Shown here piece by piece: positions 27,498 to 39,500 of a stretch of DNA of 64,000 bases. The stretch comes from Hyalella azteca. Lineage: Eukaryota; Arthropoda; Malacostraca; Amphipoda; Hyalellidae. The stretch covers positions 342,289 through 406,288 of the forward strand of contig NW_025940648.1 of the NCBI RefSeq assembly GCF_000764305.2, read 5' to 3'. Position numbers and translations under genes: made by a program. Numbering within the stretch: the first letter of the stretch is position 1; the number at the start of each line of letters is the position of its first letter. The notes below the pieces were generated by a model. The model saw nothing but the letters and a program-made list of their open reading frames with translations. It was not told the DNA's origin and ran no database searches.

Positions 27498-27569
27498 ATG
27501 CTAAGCCACCTCAAGAATTCTCCGACGGTGGCGGTGGGAATAACAATCGTCGCAGCACTTCTAGTCTCC
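27498..27569 (+). CDS. Gene 1 exon 1: signal peptide
   Basis: Codes 24 residues starting [14 protein letters not shown] and ending in a hydrophobic run ([14 protein letters not shown]), typical of a cleaved secretory signal. The exon ends in phase 0 at the strong donor gtgagt (27570). It has no visible similarity to exon 1 of gene 2, although the next exons are almost identical. The start is supported by an in-frame TAA at 27450 with no ATG between. No promoter element could be assigned upstream. Confidence 0.8.
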
Positions 27570-30500
27570 GTGAGTTCTATGTGTTCTGGAAATACGTAGA
27601 TTATATGGAGTTAGGAGAAATATTTGCATAGGCGAAGCTGACGAAATTTCACGGTAAAGATAACATGGCAAATTGTAAAATTTATGACGCCCATGTGCAC
27701 ATCACTTCTAAAAAATTCAACTATAGGGTATGCTGAAAAATTAAAAACAATATGCAGCGACCTATTTTGACTAAATTGCTAATTTTTTTGACTACATGAC
27801 CATTTTACGGTAAATATTCAACGGTGCTTTTCACCGTTTCTAGTAACATTCCTTTCATTGCCCCCGTCCAATACACTGATAGAGACTTGTTTCCAAACAG
27901 GCTTCTCATGGGCAAGAATGTGACTGCAAATTGACTGAATACAAGACCTGTAACAAAGCAATCGATATGGCCGTATTGATGCAAAACTCAACGGCAATTC
28001 AGGCTCTCCCAGTAATTTACCTGGCCAAGAAGGACCTGGAAGAGCAGGGCCTAAGAGGTCCTCTTCAGGACTGGAGCATCCGAATCAAATACAGAGATAC
28101 TAAAGGATCTAACGTGGACGCAGCCCTCGAAGCTTTCCGACTGCATCACGAAGGTAAGTTTCTATACCAAAGCGTTATAGAGCGTTATCACAGGAAGGTA
28201 TTTTAGAGTATTTAGTGAGGAAAAATTGGATCCACTGTAAATGAAAATTAACTTTTTGATATTTGAAATCACTGACACAGCGACAGTATTACCTGTTCTA
28301 AGAAATTCATAAGCAGGAAGTGGTTGATACGCTGAGCAACTGTTTTCAAATGAAAGGTAATTTTATTTATTGGCTCTTTTTATCCAAGCATAAATTTCTC
28401 AGAAACACAAAATTTCAACTTGAGAAAACATTTTTTTTATATATTTACGTCTCCTAATCAATATCAACTGCCCACATTGGAATCGTAAGCCCACATTGGA
28501 CTGTATTTTCTACCTTAATTGGCCATCATTAGGGCAGCAGCCATTACCAAGTACAGGTAGTAAACGGTCAGTTCTCTGAACTTGCAGCCACGGAGAGGTG
28601 CCAGCGAGCAGTGGCGCAGGCCCCTGCGGCGGACTGCGGGGAAGAGGAGCTCTCCCAACTCGGTGAGATAAATCATATTTGTGCTACGTCTCGATTTTGA
28701 AGTAAATAAACAAATAATTTGCAAATATTCCCTCAGATTTGTAAGGAAACAATCCATGAAATGTGTGCAGCGAAATCTGTAGGATGTTCATGATATAGAA
28801 TAATACCTGAATAATATTTCTGCCGAACAAACAGACGTTTTCTTGGGTCCGGTCGAATCATACTCGATGGTGGTCGTAACACGCCATTCTACTCGCTGGA
28901 AGACGCCAGTACTCAGCCCCGCTGGTAAAATCAAGAGCTTTGACGACGAAAAGTACCAGTCACTCTACAAGATACACGGACAAAATTCCCAGGTAGTTAA
29001 ACATGGAACACATAATCTTATTACGTAACATGATGAAATCGCGGGAAGGTTATATTTCAAAATTTCAAGAACGACACAAATTTGTAGCTGAATTATGGGC
29101 AATTAATCGTCGTAAAGATTTAGAATCTAAAAATTTTGAATATTAGTAGAGATATATAAGTGTTTGACATCGAACTAGCAGCTGATGGTAGATCAATGTC
29201 TTGGAACCTCAAATATTGAACCTCATGCAAAAAAAAACATCAAACAGAGGTAAAATGATTTTTATTCAGTTATCAACATGAATATTCTTCAGTTGGCGTC
29301 AAGCATACGGAAAATGTGGGCGGAATGGGGTTGGAACGTCACATACTTGTTGTTCGAAGATTATGGAGGGGACTCTGTGAAAGGGAGAACAGCTTGTTTC
29401 TTCGGAATGGATTCGATCTACAAGAAGCTGTTGGCATATAACTACACAGTTCATCACATTATCGTCCCAAAAGATGATCATTACGATCCAGAAAAAGTTA
29501 TTAGCACCATCGGAGAACAAGCCAGAAGTGAGTTTTTTTAGTTAGCCATTAAATTTCGATGAAATTAAAATTTTATGAATTGACTCCGCGAATCGATGCT
29601 GATTGCATATCACTCTCAGATAGGTAAAATCATCAGTAATCGTTCATGATTCACTGGAGCTAAAAAATATAAAAGTACGGTTCTAGTTTTATAAGCTGAA
29701 TATTAGACACTTTATAATTAACAATACATGTATAAAAAGAAGGCGAATTGGTATTCTTTGGTATTGGTATTCTTTGGTATTGGTATTTAACGAATTGTTT
29801 TAAGTTCCTTTGTAATGTCCAAAACGTGGTTTAAAAATAAGATCCATAATTGTAATTTGTTTTTCAGTTGTGTTGATGTGTTTCGAAAATCGATCACGTT
29901 TAATAGACACCATGAGGGCGGCAAGAAATCCAAGATACGCTTCTAAGGAGGACTACGTTTTCATCAACGTCGACATAAAAACCGAGTAAGAACGAAAAAA
30001 CCGTCGTTTTTTAATAAACAACAAAAAATTTAAGCAAACTAATGGAACCGTAAAACCAGTGAAATGACTTGGATTAGTAATGAGATGCCCGCACAATGCC
30101 TTAATCACCTTATAAATCAAAAGTCATAGTTGCACGGCGATTCAGTGCTTCATGTAAAAGATTTATCAATCATCCATACGAGAGAGACTCAGTAGCGATA
30201 AACCTTTTACAGACTGCAGCTTGAAGCACAGAATTGAAGATAACTTTCACTAAAATATACGCAATTTTGCATACAAGGACAAATTTTTGGCTTTCGTGTG
30301 AACTTTGCGAAGAGTAAGGTTGACGCATTATTAAAATGGAGACATATTATCAATAAATAACTACCAATTTTGTACAACCTCAAACTCACATAAATATTTT
30401 GCTTTCTTCATAGATCTGAAGAAGACTACTGGCCGTGGTTGGAACTTGATTCAACAATTGCTGAAGCATTCGAACCAATGTTTGTGGTCACTCCTAGAAC

Positions 30501-33500
30501 ACCAGCAACTGATGATTATAGAAATTTCACCAAAAGAGTAAGATTATTCTATTTGACAAGATTCCATTCTCTTTATAAAATCTCAGAACGAAAACAACTG
30601 AATTGTCAGAGATACATATATGAAAAGAGTCGTTCCATTTTATGGAAACTTGTTTTCTCAATGCAAATAATTTTTAGGTCATATTATGAAAAAAACTAAA
30701 AATTATGCATAACGTTCTCATTACGAGTGAAGAGAAATTATTACAATTGCAATTATATTTGTTCAGGTAAGAACGTTAGCTTCTGACCCGGATCAAAAGG
30801 ACCTACGCGACCATCTTCAAAACATCACCGCAAATAGCGAAGCTCCCGCAAGTTTGAATTCAAGCACTCTGGTCTCTCCATTCATAGCGAGTTTTTATGA
30901 AGGGGTTTGGTTCTTTGTCGAAGCATTCAACAGGACCCTCGAGTTGAAGCGATCCAATCCGAATATTTCAGTGAAAACTGAAATATTCAATCAAATGAAT
31001 ACCGGCACCTTTTACAGTGAGTGGATGAATTTTGTAGTGTAGTCGTTTTGTATTTCGAATTTGTTGCCACATTGTTTGAATAAATTGACATATTAAAAAA
31101 TACAAAAAGAAGATTCGTATTGGATAATCTCCTGTTGCATCAAAGATGCGCTTGGAATGCTAAGATTCATGACAAACCCTAACGTGAATCATTTCCTAAG
31201 TGCGATATATTATCATTGTCAGGTCACCTCAAGAAAAGAAATTACACTCTGACGGATAGAACCATACCTGACGAATACTCGGTTCTGAACTGGCAAAACA
31301 TTTCTGGGAAAAAATTATTCCAGGTAAGATGACCTAAAAACGTCTTACCTATTGCAATCCATTGATTTCATAATTTTCGCGCCTGGCAGCTTCAGAAAAG
31401 GAGCCGCAATACGCTCGAATAGCGCGTGCGTACATTAATTTAAAACACGCTAACACGTGTCTTGAGCATTAATTTCATTTGTTAACAATTTTGAAAATAA
31501 GTTCGTGTACCTAGATATCAGTGATCTTACGCAAGTGTACATAATAGTAACAATTTTGCATTGACTCGAATACGAAATTTCGTGCCTTTGTTATACTCAA
31601 CGTGTTCAAAAGTATCGATCTAGTTAAGCTTCATCTTCAAATACCTTCTAATTTGAAGATGAAGCTTAACAGGATCGATACTTCTCTATAGCAGGTGAAC
31701 ACAACCAATATATTCAACATTATTGCGCAATATTGCTTGCATAATATTTTATTTTGCAAAAATAAGCGTATCGTCGGGCAAACGGTGATGCACAAACAAA
31801 TGCTCAGGCGTAGAGCCACATTGCATATGCAAGCAGTCATTGTTAAATTTCAATGATGAAAACTTACTAGGAGGGAGTGAACAGTGTGGCGCAATAGTTG
31901 CCGAGGATACATTTTATTTCTTGAATATACGTCTATTTGCTCTCAAAATTTTGATTACTTATCGTGTCTTGTTCCGCATCCAGGCATTTTTCGTGATACT
32001 CTTCTAACAATGCATATAGGACAGCTCCCTTTTTTCCAAAATCCTGCACCCTAGTCTTTGCAATACAAATCCTCCACTGACACAAGACTACGATTCACCT
32101 CAATTGATTAAGCATATAACTTCTCTACTCGTTAAAGCCGTGACATTAACACGTTGTTGAGACGACTAGCTAAACAGAAGATAATACCAAAAGGCAAAAG
32201 ATTGTGCTATTCTGACAATCCAAATTTAGATAGTAGAAAAGTCATTATTAGGAAAATTTTTGCTAAACACAAATGACGATTTCGAATTTCTTCAGGAAGT
32301 GGTCGTAATGGAGGGTACATCTGAAAGTACAGAAGAATGGAAATCTAATAATGCCACCATATATTGGTATGGCAAGAATTATACATGGGAGCAGTGGAGA
32401 ACATCCCGACCAACAGACTCCCCGGAATGTGGATTCAAAGAAGAATTATGTGAGTTCAAAAAACAAAAGAGCGAACTGAACTCATCACGAGCGCTTACAA
32501 TTAAGACTAAACTATCACGACAAACATTCTCGCTAAGAGTGGTCCTAATTGTTTAAATTTATTATTTAAGTAATTGATAAGCTATTATACATCTTCAAAT
32601 ATTCGAGATAATACTGATTTTTTTGATGAGCTCAGTTTTATTATAGACATCATAATGATCTTTTGTTTTGGAATGAAATACCTAAAAACTTTTTCCATAA
32701 ACAGGCAAGACAGATCCTGTTTTGAATCTCGTGGTGGGCCTCTCAATAGTTGTCATCATACTACTATTCGTTGTAGCCGTGGGCGTAAGGTGAGTATTAC
32801 TACCTCAGTCCAATTTACTTTGTTTTAATAACTTATCAGGCCAACCATACTTATGCAATTACTGTGTTTCAATGTTACTAAATATTACTAAACTAAAACT
32901 CATTACCAACATGATTAGAACAAAAAAATTCCAATTGTCGGTAATACTTTGCGGCTGACACAACATGATCTTACAGACATAGAATAGAAGCACGTGTGGA
33001 GGAGTAGAGTGAGATGGGTTGTGTTTCAAAAGAAATAAAAAAAACGTTTTTAATGAACATTCATAGTAGATATCAAAACCTCACTTTGATCGTCGAAATA
33101 TTTAAACTGACGGACAATACAGTAAAGTCTTCTCGAAGAAAAATGCTCAAGTTCAGGGACCGCCTAACTTAGAAATTCATGACAGAATCAATGCGCATCT
33201 GTAATGGCGGTGTGTCTGTTCCAGGCGATGGTTGAAGCTGAGGTCTAAGGTCGAAGTCATGTATCACTTCAGAACTTGTCAAGAAGACTTAGTTCAAGTG
33301 GAGTCAAATTTTGCAGCCTCTACCTCAACCCTTCTCCCTTATTCCTCCACTACAGCTCATTAAGATTCACCCCCCAGAAGCCCAAACTATACTTTTACAC
33401 GAATAACTTCTAAAATATATCAATATTACGACTTAATAATTTAGCAGCATTTCGTTAAATTTAACACAAAATTAGCCAAAAAAATTTTTTGAATACAGGT

Positions 33501-36500
33501 AGATATACCGAAATACCACGGCAAGCATCAATAAACCAAAATTCAATGGTGAAATCGAGTTGCAAAAACTGTAAACATTAAATTTTGCGGATCGAAAATT
33601 TTCAAATTTTTTATCAAAATTACGGTCGAGCAAATTTCAACAGTGTTCAAGTTGTCTAATTACTAGTTCGGTAAGATTAGACGTGTTCATTTCATTTGCA
33701 TCGCTATACGAAGTGACAGGTATTCCAAACGAAAGTGATATTTCAGTGACATTTGTTACATTTGTTCACGATTTTTGGACTTCTTAAAGATTCTGATGGC
33801 CAATTTCAGTAAAAGCCTTCCAAATTAAATTAATTTTTCTCTCGAAAAATCAATGCAAATATATATCCAAGGATTTTTCCTTAATATTGTAAAATGTACA
33901 GTTAAAAATTAATATAATTGATACCCAAACATAATTAGTGCAAAAAAAAAGTTCAAATAAGAATGTTCAGTTGAAATGCCGCTCACTTTGAAGTAGTTCA
34001 AGTTAAAATGTAAGAGCTGATCATTGATATGAGATAATAATGAAGGGCCATACAATGAGATCGATGAGATCAGATAAAAACTAATTTTATAAACAATTCC
34101 TTGAAAAATGCTGTGACAAAATTATACATATACGTATGTTAACAAAATTTGACGTTACTATTTTATTATTCGGAAAATAAAAGTCATGTTCATTCCCAAA
34201 CATCAAATAACCAGGAATGAATGTTTAGTCCGATTCAAATCACTATACGCCATCTACAATTATCGATTAATGAATCACTTCTAACTGCAAAGAGGCAAAC
34301 GCACTAAATCAGCCAAACGTGCAAAAATTTTTATTTAGGATAATTTCATAAAAACTTTTAGGTTAAACTCCCTCAAGTTTAAAAGACTTCTGACATTCTA
34401 TTCGAAATGTTTAAAAATCAAGTGCAGCAAATAATTTAAAAACATTCAATTAAATATTTATCGGAATCTTTACCAAGAAAGTCATGCACAGGAAATACCT
34501 CAAAGAGAAGAGTATAGCAGAGATGTCGTGGAAAGTTTCCTACGACGAAATAATCTTCAAGTATCCCACTCCGCAAGAAAATCAAAAACGCACGCAAGGA
34601 CTGTTCGAATCAAGAATTTCTTGCGAAACCTCGAGCTACACGAGTCAAGAGGTAAGCGTTTGAAAAATTTTGACGCAAGAGACCGAATAATCTTGGTTCG
34701 ACGATTCATTCTTATCCGAAAAAATAATGATTATAATTCGAAATTTAAGAATAACATTCAAAACATTGTCTGCATACATAATATTCAGATAAATCTGTTC
34801 GCATAAATTTGTTATTTACCAGTAAATTGCTTCTCGTATTTTCTCCCTTCTCACACAGACGTTTCTGAGCGGCAGTTTGCAAAATCCAGAGATATACACG
34901 ACGCTCGCTTATTTCAAGGTGAGTAATTGCTTAGAATGAAGCCATTCAAGTGGTCTTCATTGGTCTGACGAATAACTAAAATAAATAGGGCTTTACACAT
35001 GAATATGATAAACTGTATTGAAAAACAAAAGCATGTGCTGCCAGTTTAATAGAAAAAAATAGCAAAGAGTACAACTAGTTTTTGAAGAGTAACCATAAAT
35101 TTTAGAGTTCTGATCAAATATTTGTGTAAGATTTAACGCAAAAATCCCAATGAAATTACAAAAATACTAAACGTTTCTTATACTAACAATACTAAACGTT
35201 TCCGTAGGGGCAACGGGTTGCGGTCAAACGTTTAACTCCTGAGCCAGTCAATCTGACCAGGGGACCTCTTCTGGAACTAAAAGCGGTAACCCAACATTTG
35301 TTCGTTTGTGCGGTGTAGTTCTTTTTGCATATTTTTATTCACATCATATCCAAAATTCAAATTCTGATGCACTTAAAATGTATAAAATTAATCAATTAAT
35401 TGTGCTGAGAAGTCCCCGTGTAAGAGGAATTGAGTGTAGAATTTTTACGGTGAATGAGAAGTAAGTTCAAGGAAAAGGGAATAGACTGCAGAACTTTCAA
35501 GGTGAATGGACACTGGGTGAAGGAAAGAGAATCAAGTGTGGAACTATAGCAATTTTTTTCATTTTTTGCTGTACTCACATCACAATTCGCTACCACAGCG
35601 CTACCACGTCAACAGCTTCGGTACGATAGGACAATTCTCACTTTGCAGCTAATATTAAGAGTACACGTGTATTACAAATCCTTTGATTGCCTGCGCTCAA
35701 AATTGACTAAGAACTAATATCAAGGTAAATGTCATGAGAATTCACTATAATGAACACCACTTTATTGTTGCAACGATGCTGTTTTTGCTGCTACAATACA
35801 ATTCGTCAAAAATCAAAAATACACTCCCAGGATAATTGGGTACAAAAAACGCGAACAACAGCGGAATAAATATTATTATTGCTATAGTTATGTATCATAC
35901 AAAAGATATACAAACAGAATCTGTGTTCTGATGAAATTCGGACTCACACATCAATGAATTAACGAAACTCCATCTACTCTTTCCCTCAAAACAAAAATGC
36001 GTCAAAGATTTGAAAAATTATGGCACTTGCAACACATAGCCATGGACCGTACCGCATATAGTTGAGAGTCAAAGCTCATCTCTCGACCTCTTCTGTAAAT
36101 ATAATACCTCTTATTGGAAATACACTTACACGTCAGCGTCTGAGTTTGGCCCCTCGTCGAGCGATACACCTAGCGCAGTGACACCCAGTGTTCGCGGTCT
36201 TCTTTTCTTTATAGATTGGTTATTCACATCATCTATTCATAATAAAAATCATATGCACTTCCACTCACTTTTCAAACGTATCTCAAAAATTCTATCAGAT
36301 GAAAGAACTGGTGTGCAGCAACATCGCGAGCGTGCTGGGAGCTTGTTTCGAGGCGCCCAACAATTGTCTTATAACCGAGTATTGCCCCCGAGGGTCACTG
36401 CAGAATGTACTCAACAAGGAAAAATTGAAACTCGACAATATGATGAAATATTCAATGCTCCACGACTTAATTAAAGTGAGTACCAATATAACTGCTGCCA

Positions 36501-39500
36501 ATCGTATAGATGTGAAAACCGCTTCCTCTGCACAATTTTCACTGACAGTATAAATTAAAGGCAATTTTACACGATTCTTCCTAGTTGAATAACAAACTGG
36601 ATTGATTTCAAAACATGGGAAATTTCCTCAATCTTTCAGGGATTATCGCGACTTCACTCGAGTGAGATAAAAATCCATGGTAACTTAAAATCTTCCAATT
36701 GCGTCGTGAATTCAAGATTCGTTGTCAAGGTAACAGACTTCGGAATCCTCTCCCTCCGATACAGAGATGAGGATCCAGTTGAGGCAGCAGAAACACAAAA
36801 GATATACGAAGGTGATTTTTTAAGAATGAAAAATAATGAAATTTGCAATATGGAATTCTGTTATCATTGATGAAAAATATACTTCAGTGATGAATACTCA
36901 GGTCACTTATCTCATTGATTTATAAGGTTAGAAATTTTTTCAACAGGGAAACTGTGGAGTGCTCCTGAGATGCTTCGGAAGGGGTTTAAGAATTTATCCA
37001 CTGATCAGATACAAAAAGCTGATATTTATTCCCTCGGAATAATTATCAATGAGATATTCACAAGAAGAGGCACATTCCCACTTTCCGAAGAAGAAGATGA
37101 ATACCACTCGGCTGCAGGTGAGTTTTATCACGACCTAACTAGTTTGATGCGAGTAAAATAATCCCGTTTTATTTGGTATATGAAATGATCTCAATTTTTT
37201 GTCTGATTGGCTACTTCAATGTTTAATAAATTTATAACCTGACACAGCAGAGATTCTAAAATAAAAATTTTGAAATCTGATAACCGAAGTCTCCTAATTA
37301 GTGAAATTTTTTGACGAATTCATAACGTTAAAAAGATATCATACCGATCTTTTCAGAAATTGTGGCTAAAGTGAAGGAAGGCACTAAACCGCCTCTTCGT
37401 CCAATGATCGGAAATGACGTGGTAGAAGACATGAAAGAACTCATGCAGAGATGCTGGGAGGAGCTGCCACAAAATCGACTTCCTCTACAAAGCATCAAAC
37501 ATGTCGTTGCAAATCAGAATAAGTAAGTGTTCACAGGATAATTTTATACTTTGATTGAAAGCATACCAGGAAAATTCGTGTAAATACATGAAAATCGAAC
37601 GAATCACTGACACATGATACTTACTATTCCTAGCTATCGCGCACTAGGCTTTTCGAAGGAAATTAGTCAATTCAATTTGACAGAAAAAGTAGAAAGTGTA
37701 AAATTTTACACGTTCGAGATGACTCAAGGTTAGAATAAAATTTGTACAGCTCAAATTGTGTTGACGAAATGATGACAACGAGGAAAACTGAAACAATGTT
37801 GTGGTATAGGAGGGTTTGAATGACATTATCTTGTTTATAACGGAATTAGTGCATGCAGTAGGGTGTCGATAACTTTTGTAACGAGGACATGCAGGTCTTA
37901 TTTAAATGTAATTTACATTCCAGGCAGAACGAATCCGGAAATTTTATGGACAACCTCTTGCAACGAATGGAACATTATTCAAATAATCTAGAAACTCAAG
38001 TTAGAGAACGAACAAAAGACTATCTTGAGGAAAAGAAAAAGTGCGAAGATTTGCTCTATCAACTTCTTCCAAAGTGAGTGAACCTAATCTTTGAAATATT
38101 ATCAGCCACAATACATTAAATTACATAAGATCTGAGATCTTTCAGTTTCTTTGAATTTCAATGTTGCTCTGCCTCAATGAATGCATGGAGACATTGAGCG
38201 GCATCCCATCTAACTTTAGTCAACAGTCGTTAAGTGACATCTATCTCGTACTCTATCACACCAACAAGATCTCGACGGTAGGGAAACATAATGGGAGGTT
38301 GTTAGGTAGTCAAATCCGAGTCAAATGGGAGTTGTTGGGAGTCAAAATGATATTCGGTCATCAGCTCTCTGTCACTAAACTGTAAACAAAGGAAGATTAA
38401 CTCTCCTCTAGGAGTCACATCCAAAGAGATATATTGCCGTTGTTCGCATCATAAGACAGCTGCAACCGTTAGTCATGGGGATCGACACGCCTAGTTTAAA
38501 TTTTTCCATTCTTTGCTAAATTTTGTTTGAAATATCGATTGCAAAGGAGCTGGTTGAGAAATTACTGGTGCAATGATCAACCAATTATTAATACTGCAAC
38601 AAGTTGAAGTTGAATTTTTTCTCTCCAATGATTGTTAATGAATGGATAGATTATCAATGCGAAATTTAGACGGTTTTCGCAGTTTACGAGAGGAGTTACC
38701 GCGAACCAACATGACATAGTTGGTTTTCGATTGTGATAGGATGCAAAAAAAAAACAAGACAGCCAATCAGGAAGCTTACTCTAATGCAGCCGAGTCATTC
38801 TGGCTCCATAAGCCCTCAAATTGGCTGGGTTGGCTCCTGTGATATCTTTCTAGTATTTAATTTGCATAAACCACTTGGTAATTTAAGAAACGTCTGCATC
38901 TTTTCGGTATTCTAGCTATTCTATTTAAATAGGCTTACATAACAGTTAGGCTGATTTTTGTTGTTTTTGTATTCAAACAACAGTAATTTCAAAGTAAAAT
39001 TGAGCACATTGCTCAATGTTCCCGAAGTGATCGACCTAGTTTTTGTTGTACAGCTCAAATTGTGTTGGCGAAATGATGACAACGAGGAAAACCGGAATTT
39101 ATTTTACTAAATATTCTCAAATGATCGAGCAGCCAGGCATTCCAAAAACAGCCTCCTTGCCGTAGCCTCGTAGTATTTATCGTAGGTAATTTGTGTTTTA
39201 ACTCTAGTTAAAACAAGTATTTAATCCAAACGCAGCGTGCCATTTCCAACGGCAAACGAACGCTGGTGTCCTACAACGTAAGGGCGGCCATGAATCTCTT
39301 TTGAGGTGACCAAGAGATGGTTGTTCATCCCTCGTCGTTTACATAAGCGTAATGGACGTTGATAGCCGAATAACATATTGGCCCAGGCCGATCACCGATC
39401 ATTAATCGGCTACCTAACTACCACCCGTTGCATTTAACAAAGGTGTCAAGAGATTTGGTTGGAGAGGATACGTGTTCGAGGGTAGAAGCCGCCTGAACTG

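Noticed and set aside
36295..36564. Antisense open frame over gene 1 exon 15
   Set aside because: It mirrors a real exon whose + strand protein fits the kinase-homology domain exactly.
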